Assembly: GCA_963677245.1 (NCBI GenBank)
Contig: OY781921.1
Span: 3,782,001-3,846,000, forward strand
Length of the DNA stretch: 64,000 bases
Reading direction: 5' to 3'
From: Saccharicrinis sp963677245
Lineage (GTDB): Bacteria > Bacteroidota > Bacteroidia > Bacteroidales > Marinilabiliaceae
Below, in pieces: positions 9,495-17,688 of the stretch. Under the pieces are notes generated by a model. The model was not told the DNA's origin. It did not search any database and worked only from the letters and a program-made list of their open reading frames with translations. The translations under genes and the position numbers were made by a program. Within the stretch, counting starts at the first letter, position 1, and every line of letters begins with the position of its first letter.

Positions 9495-10031
9495 ATGGTA
9501 ACAGGAATATTAATAACCGGGGGTAAAAGTTCCAGAATGGGCTCAGATAAAGCTTTTGTTAATTATAACGGAAAGGCATTAGGACAATGGTCTTCTGAGC
9601 TGTTAAATAAATATTGCGATCATATTATTGTAGCCAGCAATAATCCGGATCATGCGAATTGGGGCGATGAGATAGTTGCAGATACTTTGGGAGACGGTCC
9701 TATTGCCGGATTGTATGCTGGATTAAGTAAAAGTAATACAGTCTGGAATCTGGTTTTGCCTTGTGATACGCCTAATGTAAGTGAGGCTGTTATTGAAAAA
9801 TTGTTAGAAAGTAAAGATGGGTATGATGCCGTAGTGGCAGTGGATGCAAATGGAAAACAACACCCTTTGGTAGCTTTGTATCACAGGCAGGTATTAGAAG
9901 TTATAAGCGGAGAGATTGAAAAAGGAAAACTGGCCATGATGAATATACTGGATCAAATTCAGGTAGGTTTTGTGCAGTTTTCCCAAGAGCATGTACTGGA
10001 TAATATTAATTCAAAACAAGAATTAAGGTGA
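9495..10031 (+). CDS. mobA: Molybdenum cofactor guanylyltransferase MobA
   Basis: Adds GMP to molybdopterin to make the bis-MGD form of the cofactor that nitrate reductases of this type use. At 178 residues it is close to family length. The nucleotide-binding signature ILITGGKSSRMGSDKA is at residues 5-20, followed by a Rossmann-like fold with the DTLGDGPIAGL and LPCDTP motifs. It is divergent from the nitrate reductase gene and overlaps the next gene by 4 bp (GTGA), indicating translational coupling. Context and motifs agree. Confidence 0.95.
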   Translation: MVTGILITGGKSSRMGSDKAFVNYNGKALGQWSSELLNKYCDHIIVASNNPDHANWGDEIVADTLGDGPIAGLYAGLSKSNTVWNLVLPCDTPNVSEAVIEKLLESKDGYDAVVAVDANGKQHPLVALYHRQVLEVISGEIEKGKLAMMNILDQIQVGFVQFSQEHVLDNINSKQELR

Positions 10032-10549
10032 TTGTAAACTCGATGATAATGATTTGCGGAAGTGGTAAGAATGTAGGAAAAACCACTTTGTCGTCTTTAT
10101 TAGTAAAGTATTTTTCTGACAAAGGGAAACGGGTTTATGCCTTAAAAACTTCTTCGCATTTACATCAACTGGATAAAGATGAATGCATCCTAAAGGAGGG
10201 GGAAGATTATGCTGTGGTAAAAGAAAGCCGGAAAAATAACAAGGACAGTTCATTGTTATTGCAAGCAGGAGCAGAAGAGAGCTATTATATTCAAGCATCG
10301 GATAAGCATACCATGTTTTCCCTGAGTAATGAGTTAGTACATCAATTTCCTACTGATGCTATTTTTATTTGTGAATCGGGCGGCTTAAGGGAGTATATCC
10401 GACCTGCATTATTTTTATTTGTATTGGGAGACAAGGCCGATAAAAATATGCAATATCAACCCGAAGCAGATTATGAACTTAGGTTTGGAGAAGATTTTAA
10501 TAATCAATTGATCTTAAACAAATATATAGACCTGGAGCGTTTTATTTAA
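10028..10549 (+). CDS. MobB-like P-loop GTPase of molybdenum cofactor biosynthesis
   Basis: Small P-loop protein, 173 residues, with Walker A GSGKNVGKTT near the N-terminus followed by a conserved LKTSSH segment comparable to the MobB VKHTHH region. MobB proteins bind GTP and assist MobA in delivering the guanine dinucleotide cofactor. The GTG at 10028 overlaps the mobA stop by 4 bp, which favours it; an in-frame ATG at 10043 is the alternative. The second half (ICESGGLREYIRP) is divergent from typical MobB, so the exact role is inferred from position after mobA. Its stop shares TTAA with the convergent moaE stop. Confidence 0.75.
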   Translation: MIVNSMIMICGSGKNVGKTTLSSLLVKYFSDKGKRVYALKTSSHLHQLDKDECILKEGEDYAVVKESRKNNKDSSLLLQAGAEESYYIQASDKHTMFSLSNELVHQFPTDAIFICESGGLREYIRPALFLFVLGDKADKNMQYQPEADYELRFGEDFNNQLILNKYIDLERFI

Positions 10550-10980
10550 TGATGATGGTGCGGTTCTGCACAATCACAATTAGCCCCCCATTCACTGGTT
10601 CCGTCTGCAAAAAACTCATGTTTCCAAATAGGCGCTTCCTGTTTAACCCGGTCAATAATATAACGGTTGGCATCATAGGCTTGTTTCCTATGAGCGGAAG
10701 AAGTGACAACAACAACAGCCGTTTCGCAAATACCTACTTTACCTATTCTATGAACACAGGAAGCATGTTGTAACTCCCATCTCTGTTTAGCATCTTCAAT
10801 TATACGGGCAATTGTTTTTTCAGCTAAAGGAATGTAGGCTTCATAATCAATATGCAATACTTCTTTGTTCTTGTTTAAATCGCGTACATCTCCACTAAAC
10901 ATAACAATGGCTCCTGAGCGATGGTGTTTAGCTTGGTTATAGTAATGTACTACATCTATATTTTTATCTGTTATGTGCAT
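10546..10980 (-). CDS. moaE: Molybdopterin synthase catalytic subunit MoaE
   Basis: Large subunit of molybdopterin synthase, which with thiocarboxylated MoaD inserts the dithiolene sulfurs into precursor Z. Length 144 is normal. Family motifs are visible: SGAIVMFSGDVRD near residues 22-34, YEAY, HRIGKV, a VVVVTSSAHRKQA strand and catalytic lysines in the RVKQEAPIWKHE segment. The C-terminus ends with CDCAEPHHHH, an unusual Cys/His tail that may bind metal. It is the last gene of moaA-moaD-moaE, 27 bp after moaD, and its stop overlaps that of the convergent mobB-like gene. Confidence 0.96.
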   Translation of the reverse strand: MHITDKNIDVVHYYNQAKHHRSGAIVMFSGDVRDLNKNKEVLHIDYEAYIPLAEKTIARIIEDAKQRWELQHASCVHRIGKVGICETAVVVVTSSAHRKQAYDANRYIIDRVKQEAPIWKHEFFADGTSEWGANCDCAEPHHHH

Positions 10981-11007
10981 GATTTTTTTCTAAAAAATAA
11001 TATTAAC

Positions 11008-11250
11008 TCAACCTCCACTTGATGGTGGAATTATAAAAACCTCCATTTGATCTTTGATCATTGTTTCCGTATCCACAAACTCTTCATTGATTGCTGCACG
11101 TGATCTGGAAAGTATTTCTGCTGCATCAGGATATTTTTCGGCTAATTCTGCGATAAGTTGTTTAATGCTTTTATTATCGTTATTCAATGTCCATTCTATG
11201 GCTTTTGGAAATGTACGTTTTAATCCTGCAAAAAAATGTATTTTAATCAT
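11008..11250 (-). CDS. moaD: Molybdopterin synthase sulfur carrier subunit MoaD
   Basis: Ubiquitin-like sulfur carrier of molybdopterin synthase. The ATG at 11250 gives 80 residues and is preceded by GGAGG at 11259-11263 with good spacing; a TTG further upstream would add five residues and is less likely. The chain begins MIKIHFFAGLK and ends PPSSGG, the C-terminal Gly-Gly that is activated and thiocarboxylated. It starts 4 bp after the moaA stop, so it is coupled to moaA, and precedes moaE. Confidence 0.95.
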   Translation of the reverse strand: MIKIHFFAGLKRTFPKAIEWTLNNDNKSIKQLIAELAEKYPDAAEILSRSRAAINEEFVDTETMIKDQMEVFIIPPSSGG

Positions 11251-11254
11251 GTTG

Positions 11255-12199
11255 TTATCCTCCAATATGTCTCATGCTCATTTCATTCCCAATAAAACGA
11301 AGTGGTTGTTTTTGTTTAAGAGCCATCATTAATTCTTTATTGATAGACTCACCTTGTTTAATTTTTTTCAGAACAGATAATCCTTTTACAGCACTAATGC
11401 AGCCATAAAGTTTTCCATAACTGTCCAGGCGTAGACGATCGCAGTCTTTGCAAAATGGTTCTGATTCGTTGGCGATTATACCGAATTCGTAATTGCCCTC
11501 GTTAATCTCCCAATAATTGGCTGTTGCTGATGCAATTCTAAGTTTTTTGTGCGTAGGATAAACCTGATGTATTTCTTCCAATATTTCTTCCTGCGAATAA
11601 AAGTAATCGTTATAATTATGGTGCAGGTAGCCCATTTTCATTAATTCCAGAAATCTAACGGGTATATCATGTTTCATACCAAATTGAAGCAAAGAAATAA
11701 CTTGATGATCATTGATTCCTTTTAAAATGACTGAGTTTATTTTAAGATCAAAACCAACTTCTTTTGCCGCATAAATCCCTTTTAAAGTTTGTTTCAGCAT
11801 GCGTTTACGAGTCATTTTTTCAAAAACGTTTTCATCTAAAGCATCCAGCGAAATGTTAATAGATTTAAGACCTGCTTCTCTTAATCTAGGAGCAAGCTTT
11901 TCCAGGTAAAATGCATTAGTAGTAAGCGCAATATCTTCAATTCCACAATCCTTAACCTGTTTAATTAAATGAACCACATGTGGGTACATAAGCGGTTCGC
12001 CACCAGTAATCCGTATCTTTTCAAGATTTAATTCATTATGGAGCACCTTTACAATATCTACCATATCAGCTACAGTTAACGTGGGTTTTAACTGAGACCT
12101 GATATCATTTGCATGGTTTTCAGGAACACAGTATGTGCATGCCATATTGCAAGTGTCTGTTAAACTTAGTCTTAGCTTTTTGAATTTTCGTGTTTCCAT
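11255..12199 (-). CDS. moaA: GTP 3',8-cyclase MoaA
   Basis: Radical SAM enzyme that catalyses the first step of molybdenum cofactor synthesis, rearranging GTP to the cyclic precursor with MoaC. The 314 residues carry the radical SAM cluster motif CNMACTYC near residues 17-24, the ITGGEPL SAM-binding motif, and a second C-terminal cluster CKDCDRLRLDSYGKLYGC. The protein ends HIGG, the Gly-Gly tail known to be needed for MoaA activity. It heads the moaA-moaD-moaE unit and is divergent from the first Crp/Fnr gene. Confidence 0.97.
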   Translation of the reverse strand: METRKFKKLRLSLTDTCNMACTYCVPENHANDIRSQLKPTLTVADMVDIVKVLHNELNLEKIRITGGEPLMYPHVVHLIKQVKDCGIEDIALTTNAFYLEKLAPRLREAGLKSINISLDALDENVFEKMTRKRMLKQTLKGIYAAKEVGFDLKINSVILKGINDHQVISLLQFGMKHDIPVRFLELMKMGYLHHNYNDYFYSQEEILEEIHQVYPTHKKLRIASATANYWEINEGNYEFGIIANESEPFCKDCDRLRLDSYGKLYGCISAVKGLSVLKKIKQGESINKELMMALKQKQPLRFIGNEMSMRHIGG

Positions 12200-12454
12200 A
12201 ATTTAAAATAATCGCGAAGATATGAATGTATTACAGTTGATCAGAAAAAATGTTTATTGAATACATATTCAATTAGAGTTAATTTGCTTTATTTAGAGAA
12301 AAAAATGAACGAATATATCTCTTTGATGTTTATATAATTGTTTAAAAATTAAAAATCTACAATTGTACCTCCCTTAAAATAGGCTTGCGTACTTAAAAAT
12401 TGATATTTTTCTAGATTGGCCTGTTGTTTTGATAATTATTAAAAGCGTTAGTTG

Positions 12455-13168
12455 ATGTTTCCTAAAAGTACCGATTGTATAAGTTGTGTAAATACAGAAT
12501 GCCTTATAAAAAGACATATTTCTGAACCTGAATTGGAATCCTTTTTAGTGAGTAAAAATACAATGCGCTGTCGTAAAGGTCAGAGTGTAGTTCTAGAGGG
12601 TGCGCCAATTCATGGGGTGCATTTTGTGCACACAGGCAGAATTAAGCTTTTTAGTACTGGTATTAATGGAAGAGAACAGATATTGAGGTTTGCTATTAAT
12701 GGTGAAATGCTGGGGCAAAGTGGATTTAGTTCGAGACAATGTTATTTGAATGGTGCTATAGCGCTGGAAGATACTACGATGTGCCATTTTACTTTGGATG
12801 TAATGAAAAAGATGTTGCAGGTTTTTCCTAAACTAGCCTATGACTTTATGGTATATTACGCAGAAGAATTGAATAGAAGCCAAACCAAAATAAGAATGTT
12901 TGCGCATATGACGGTTCGTGAGAAAGTGATTGATGCATTATTATATATAAACAGAAAGTTCGGACATAAGAATGGTGCTATTGATATTCAGCTGAGTCGA
13001 AAAGAGATTGCTGATTTTGCAGGAACTACAGAAGAGCAGGTAATACGAATTTTGTCTGCCTTAAAGAAGGAAAATCTGATAGAAAGCTATGGAAAAAAGA
13101 TTGGGATACCGGATTTGGAGGCATTAAAAAAGGAAATTGATGAACATCATTTCTTTTTGCAGAGCTAG
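12455..13168 (+). CDS. Crp/Fnr-family regulator with N-terminal four-cysteine motif (paralogue 1)
   Basis: Transcription regulator with an N-terminal cyclic-nucleotide-binding-like beta roll and a C-terminal winged helix (SRKEIADFAGTTEEQVIR is the recognition region). With the ATG at 12455 (237 residues) the N-terminus carries C8-x2-C11-x4-C16-x22-C39, the same spacing as the paralogue at 19357. The pattern recalls the FNR [4Fe-4S] oxygen sensor, although ligand spacing differs. A TTG one codon earlier is an alternative start. Its place between moaA and the porin-nrt operon suggests control of nitrate assimilation; the signal is not known. Confidence 0.85.
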   Translation: MFPKSTDCISCVNTECLIKRHISEPELESFLVSKNTMRCRKGQSVVLEGAPIHGVHFVHTGRIKLFSTGINGREQILRFAINGEMLGQSGFSSRQCYLNGAIALEDTTMCHFTLDVMKKMLQVFPKLAYDFMVYYAEELNRSQTKIRMFAHMTVREKVIDALLYINRKFGHKNGAIDIQLSRKEIADFAGTTEEQVIRILSALKKENLIESYGKKIGIPDLEALKKEIDEHHFFLQS

Positions 13169-13200
13169 CTAAGTGTCATAAAAAGAGATGAATATAATTT

Positions 13201-13227
13201 AAACCTGCGTTTACGCAGGTTTTTTTA
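13201..13227 (+). terminator. Intrinsic terminator after Crp/Fnr gene 1
   Basis: Stem AAACCTGCG / CGCAGGTTT with a TTTA loop, directly followed by seven T residues. It separates the regulator from the porin-nrt operon. Confidence 0.85.
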
Positions 13228-13287
13228 TGCGATAAGGTTTGTAAAAAGATGATAAAAAGACGTTTAAAAGCTACCCGATTGCATATA

Positions 13288-13307
13288 ATGGATGTTTTAA
13301 CATCCAT
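13288..13307. promoter_or_regulatory. Perfect 9-bp inverted repeat upstream of the porin gene
   Basis: ATGGATGTT and AACATCCAT flank a TT centre. The size and symmetry suit a homodimeric regulator such as a Crp/Fnr protein. It lies 8 bp before conserved element copy B. Function is inferred; there is no equivalent next to copy A. Confidence 0.4.
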
Positions 13308-13315
13308 AATTTTAC

Positions 13316-13349
13316 ATCAGAATCAATTCACAAAAGTAAGTAATTAAAA
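13316..13349 (+). promoter_or_regulatory. Conserved upstream element, copy B (porin-nrt operon)
   Basis: Second copy of the element at 9276-9308, with one extra base. Similarity continues weakly downstream: both copies are followed by a short inverted repeat built on GAAAG/CTTTC or AAAGAT/ATCTTT and then a TTTG box 55-60 bp away. It is the best candidate operator for nitrate uptake genes in the window. Confidence 0.6.
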
Positions 13350-13536
13350 ATCCATTAAGCAAAGGCATAATGGTAAGGGATAAAAGAAAGAATCTTTCAT
13401 TTTTTTTGAATCGATAAAAGAATTAAAGCTCTTTAATTCATTAGAAATGGAGATGGTATTAATTTTCAACACAAACTCATTAAAAATCAGTGATCACGTA
13501 GCGGTGGTTTTTAATGAGTTTAAAACTTAAACTCAC

Positions 13537-14886
13537 ATGAAAAAATTATTCACATTTGTTTTAGCCGTTTTTTGTTTGGGAGCCTTAAAAGCTCAGGTCA
13601 CTTTTACAGGGCAATACCGTGCACGAGGTGAAGTGCGTAATGGTTTTAAAACTCCAATTTTGGAAAATCAGGAGCCTGCAGCTTTTGTTGAGCATAGAGC
13701 TCGTTTGGAAGCGCTATATAAAAAAGACAAAGTGGGCTTTAAAGTTTCTGTTCAGGATGTTCGCATTTGGGGAGAGACAGGTCAAATTAATAAGTCAGAT
13801 CAATTGTTAAGCGCACATGAAGCTTATGGCGATTTTTATGCTTCTGATAAAAGTACTTTCAGAATTGGGCGTCAGGAAGTAATTTATGATGATCACCGAT
13901 TCTTCGGTAGTTTGGATTGGGCCATGCAAGGACGTTCGTTAGATGCGGTTCGATATATGTATAAAAGTGAAGGTACTCAGTTTGATGTAATGTTAAGCTG
14001 GAATCAGCCAGGTTATGGTGACGGCGCTCCGGAACCAGCTAAACTTGTTGGGAATACCTATGCCATCACTACCCTTGGTGGAGCTAATCCTCGTATTTTT
14101 AATCTTGGATTACCTAAGAGTCAACAAATGATATATTATAAAAAGAGTTTTGAAAGCGGTAGTGTAGGTGTTATGTTGGAGAACGATTTATATAATTCGT
14201 CTACAACAAGCAGTGAAACCTATAGTAATATGACCTTGGGTATTTCGCCAAGTTTTAAGTATGGAAATCTAAAATATGGAGGTCAATTCTTTTATACTGG
14301 AGGAACAGCCAATAAGTTGGACGATGGAAATGGAGGCATTACCAAAATTGACTTATCCGGATTTATGATAAATGCTTATGTGCAGGCAACTGAAGTTACA
14401 GGTTCTCCATTATTAGGATTTGACTATTTAAGTGGAGATGATCAGAGTACCGGAGATAAAGTGGAAGGTTGGGCACCTAAATATGGAACAAATCATAAGT
14501 TTTATGGTTTTATGGATTACTTCTATGTAGGTAATCAACATGGAGGAGGTAATGCTGCCAGTGCGGGGTTAGTCGATATTTATTTAAAAACAACATTTAA
14601 AATTGGAAAAGCGAAATTATTGGCACACTTGCATCAGTTTATGTCAGCAGAAGAAAGGGTAAACGCAACAAGCGGAGAGAGCTACGATGGAGCTTTAGGA
14701 ACTGAACTTGATTTGGTTTTTGTTAAAAAGCTAGCTCCTGAATTAGTACTAAAAGCGGGTTACTCGCAAATGTTTGGAATTACGGAAACAATGAAACAAT
14801 TGAAATTCGGTAACCCAGATCAGGAGATACAAGGAATGCAGTCATGGGGATGGTTAATGGTTGCTTTTACACCTAAGTTTTTATAG
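13537..14886 (+). CDS. Outer-membrane beta-barrel porin, alginate-export-like fold
   Basis: Predicted 449-residue outer-membrane channel with a clear signal peptide (MKKLFTFVLAVFCLGALKAQ). The mature part alternates aromatic and polar residues as in amphipathic strands, contains typical barrel segments such as FRIGRQEVIYDDHRFFG, and ends in a hydrophobic strand with terminal Phe-Leu. It resembles porins annotated as alginate-export family. It lies 56 bp before nrtA with no terminator in between, so it probably serves to bring nitrate or nitrite across the outer membrane; that substrate is inferred from context, not from the sequence. Confidence 0.8.
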   Translation: MKKLFTFVLAVFCLGALKAQVTFTGQYRARGEVRNGFKTPILENQEPAAFVEHRARLEALYKKDKVGFKVSVQDVRIWGETGQINKSDQLLSAHEAYGDFYASDKSTFRIGRQEVIYDDHRFFGSLDWAMQGRSLDAVRYMYKSEGTQFDVMLSWNQPGYGDGAPEPAKLVGNTYAITTLGGANPRIFNLGLPKSQQMIYYKKSFESGSVGVMLENDLYNSSTTSSETYSNMTLGISPSFKYGNLKYGGQFFYTGGTANKLDDGNGGITKIDLSGFMINAYVQATEVTGSPLLGFDYLSGDDQSTGDKVEGWAPKYGTNHKFYGFMDYFYVGNQHGGGNAASAGLVDIYLKTTFKIGKAKLLAHLHQFMSAEERVNATSGESYDGALGTELDLVFVKKLAPELVLKAGYSQMFGITETMKQLKFGNPDQEIQGMQSWGWLMVAFTPKFL

Positions 14887-14942
14887 TAAGATTATAGGAT
14901 ACTTGATGAAATCCATTTTTAACGAATTAAATTAAGACTGTT

Positions 14943-16322
14943 ATGAAGAAATTAAATATGATCAAATTAAGTGTTGTGGCATTTGCAGCTTTATTGATGA
15001 CTGCCTGTGGTGGTTCATCTTCGAAATCAAGTGCATCTTCAGAGGATAGTACAGCTAAAAGTACTTTATTAATTGAAAAACCACAGTTAACCTTCGGTTT
15101 TATCAAGTTAACTGATATGGCTCCTTTAGCCATTGCAAAAGAGTTAGGATATTTTGAAGAGGAAGGATTGTTTGTTACCATTGAAGCACAAAGTAACTGG
15201 AAAAATGTATTGGATCGTGTTATTGACGGGGAATTAGATGGTTCACATATGTTAGCAGGACAACCAATTGCAGCTGCAGCCGGTTTTGGACGCCAGGCTA
15301 ATCTGGTAACACCATTCTCAATGGACTTAAATGGAAACGGTATTACAGTGTCCAATGCCATCTGGGATAGCATGAAAGAACATGTACCAACGGATGCAGA
15401 TGGAAAGCCTGTTCATCCTATTAAAGCGGATGCACTAAAGCCTGTAGTTGAAAAGTATAAAGCCAATGGTAATCCATTTAAAATGGGGATGGTATTTCCG
15501 GTTTCTACACATAATTATGAAATAAGATACTGGTTAGCTGCCGCAGGGATTCACCCGGGAATGTATACCGCCGATAACATTCAGGGACAGGTAGATGCTG
15601 ATGTTTTATTATCCGTAACACCTCCGCCACAAATGCCGGCCACTTTAGAGGCAGGAACTATTTATGGATATTGTGTTGGTGAGCCTTGGAATCAGCAGGC
15701 TGTATTTAAGCAAATTGGTGTACCTGTAGTAACGAATTACGAAATCTGGAAAAATAACCCTGAAAAAGTATTTGTAATGACAGAGAAGTTTATCTCAGAA
15801 AATCCAAATACAGCTATCGCCGTTACAAAGGCTTTAATCAGAGCAGGTAAATGGTTAGATGAACCAGGTAACAGACCAAAGGCAGTAGGTATTTTGTCTA
15901 AATCAGACTATGTGGGAGCTGACTCAGTAGTAATTGCTAACTCTATGACCGGGACTTTTGAATTTGAAAAAGGAGACAAGCGTTCATTACCTGATTTTAA
16001 TGTATTCTATAAATACCATGCAACCTATCCATTCTACTCAGATGCAGTTTGGTTCTTAACACAGATGCGTCGATGGGGGCAAATTCCTGAATCAAAATCT
16101 GACGAATGGTATGCGCAAACAGCTCAAAAAGTATATCGTCCAGATATTTGGGAAAAAGCGGCAAAGCTTTTAGTTGATGAAGGAAAAATCAGCTCTACAG
16201 ATATTCCAACAACAGATGGATATAAGACAGCTTCAGGAGAATTCATTGATGGTGTTGTATTCGATGGTAAAAAGCCGAATGAGTATTTAACTAAGTTTTC
16301 TATTGGTAATAAAGATATTTAA
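14943..16322 (+). CDS. Nitrate ABC transporter substrate-binding lipoprotein, NrtA-like
   Basis: Periplasmic solute-binding protein of an NrtABCD/CmpABCD-type importer. The N-terminus is a lipoprotein signal peptide with lipobox LMTACGG, followed by a Ser-rich linker; the mature domain starts LTFGFIKLTDMAPLAIAKELGYF, the hallmark of the nitrate/bicarbonate/taurine binding-protein family. Motifs such as SVTPPPQMPATLEAG and GEPWNQQA match the NrtA ligand-binding lobe. Length 459 is close to NrtA. It follows the porin and precedes nrtB, with a long stem-loop in the intervening gap. Confidence 0.92.
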   Translation: MKKLNMIKLSVVAFAALLMTACGGSSSKSSASSEDSTAKSTLLIEKPQLTFGFIKLTDMAPLAIAKELGYFEEEGLFVTIEAQSNWKNVLDRVIDGELDGSHMLAGQPIAAAAGFGRQANLVTPFSMDLNGNGITVSNAIWDSMKEHVPTDADGKPVHPIKADALKPVVEKYKANGNPFKMGMVFPVSTHNYEIRYWLAAAGIHPGMYTADNIQGQVDADVLLSVTPPPQMPATLEAGTIYGYCVGEPWNQQAVFKQIGVPVVTNYEIWKNNPEKVFVMTEKFISENPNTAIAVTKALIRAGKWLDEPGNRPKAVGILSKSDYVGADSVVIANSMTGTFEFEKGDKRSLPDFNVFYKYHATYPFYSDAVWFLTQMRRWGQIPESKSDEWYAQTAQKVYRPDIWEKAAKLLVDEGKISSTDIPTTDGYKTASGEFIDGVVFDGKKPNEYLTKFSIGNKDI

Positions 16323-16383
16323 GATGGTTCTTTGGTTTTGAACCAGGTTGCACGATCAAACTTTACCCTATGTATGTTTCATT

Positions 16384-16457
16384 GTTTTTAGTTGGTGAAA
16401 CTAGGAAAGGTACATCCTTTTCCGGAAGAAAGATGTGCCTTTCCCTCAACTAAAAAC
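16384..16457 (+). promoter_or_regulatory. Long intercistronic stem-loop between nrtA and nrtB
   Basis: TTTTTAGTTG near 16385 pairs with CAACTAAAAA near 16447-16456, and inside it GAAAGGTACATC pairs with GATGTGCCTTTC around a 14-nt loop. The structure is followed by CTTTTTT. It could be a partial terminator or mRNA-protecting hairpin that raises binding-protein output over the membrane subunits, a common arrangement in ABC importer operons. Confidence 0.65.
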
Positions 16458-16584
16458 TTTTTAAACAAATGCCATTTAGATAGTTAGTCTTAAAAATGTA
16501 AAAGTAATGAGAGTTATGATAAGAGTCTCATGTCTTTTATCTATTGTCTAACGTTCTATTCATATCCAACTAAAAGCAATTCAA

Positions 16585-17676
16585 ATGGAATCAAAAATAA
16601 TACAAGCGTGTAAATGGGTTGGCTTAGGCTTTTTGGAGCCACTCATTATGCTTATTCGAGGTAAAGAAGTTGAGAAAAATATTAGGCTGGTATTCAGAAA
16701 AATTGTAGTACCGGTATTGTCCGTATTTTTATTTTTAGGAGCATGTGATTTAGGTGCTAAATATCTGTATAATATTGAAAGAGATCGCAAAATTGAAAAG
16801 ACAAGGGATGTACAGGGAGATGAAGCAGCTTTACAAATGCAGGAATGTATCGATTCTGGTGATGTAAGTTGTAAACCAAATTCTCTGCCCTCTCCAGCTG
16901 ATGTTAAAAATGGAGCTATCGCTTTATGGGAAGATCATAAAATGATTGCAGAGAAAAAAAGTGCTTTTAAAGAAAAAACAGCTGCACTAAACAAGCAGCG
17001 TAAAGAATCAGGGCTAAAACCTATTATTTACACAGGAAGGCCTTCGTTTGTAGATCAGATTATAACCAGTTTAAAAACGGTTTTTGCTGGATTTTTATTA
17101 GCTGCGTTATTAGCTATTCCGGCCGGTATTGTATTAGGCTTGAGTGAAACCTTACGTACTGCCTTAAACTGGATTATTCAAATATTAAAGCCTGTATCTC
17201 CGGTTGTTTGGTTGTTATTAGTGTCGATGGTAATTAAAACGGTACTAGCCAATTCAGATTCGGATAAATCGTTTATCATTTCATTTATTAGTGTCGGTTT
17301 TTGTAGTATGTGGGCTACTTTGGTGAATACTGCCATGGGTGTTTCATCGGTAGATAAAGATTTTTTAAATGTAGCTAAGGTTCTTCGTTTAGGAGTATTA
17401 AGCAATGTGTTTAAAGTGATTTTGCCTGCATCCATTCCAATGATATTTACAGGACTAAGAATTACGCTTTCGGTTTCGTGGATGGTGTTGATTGCCATTG
17501 AATTATTAGCACAAAGTCCTGGATTAGGTTCTTTTGTTTGGGAAGAGTTTCAGAATGGAGCAAATGATTCAAATGCAAAAATTATTGTAGCGATGTTTGT
17601 GATCGGTATCATTGGATTTTTGTTGGATAGAATCATGATGTTTATTCAGAAGTTAGTAAGTTTTGATAGTAACTAA
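16585..17676 (+). CDS. Nitrate ABC transporter permease, NrtB-like
   Basis: Inner-membrane permease of the nitrate importer. The 363 residues are longer than typical NrtB (about 270-280): a first transmembrane segment near residues 33-55 is followed by a soluble, Lys/Glu-rich stretch (about 60-150) before the six-helix BPD_transp_1 core (about 155-355). The EAA-type loop that contacts the ATPases is visible as VAKVLRLGVLSNVFKVILPASIPMI-like sequence near residue 265. It is followed 12 bp later by the first ATPase gene. The extra soluble region is of unknown use. Confidence 0.9.
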   Translation: MESKIIQACKWVGLGFLEPLIMLIRGKEVEKNIRLVFRKIVVPVLSVFLFLGACDLGAKYLYNIERDRKIEKTRDVQGDEAALQMQECIDSGDVSCKPNSLPSPADVKNGAIALWEDHKMIAEKKSAFKEKTAALNKQRKESGLKPIIYTGRPSFVDQIITSLKTVFAGFLLAALLAIPAGIVLGLSETLRTALNWIIQILKPVSPVVWLLLVSMVIKTVLANSDSDKSFIISFISVGFCSMWATLVNTAMGVSSVDKDFLNVAKVLRLGVLSNVFKVILPASIPMIFTGLRITLSVSWMVLIAIELLAQSPGLGSFVWEEFQNGANDSNAKIIVAMFVIGIIGFLLDRIMMFIQKLVSFDSN

Positions 17677-17688
17677 ACCCGATGGATT

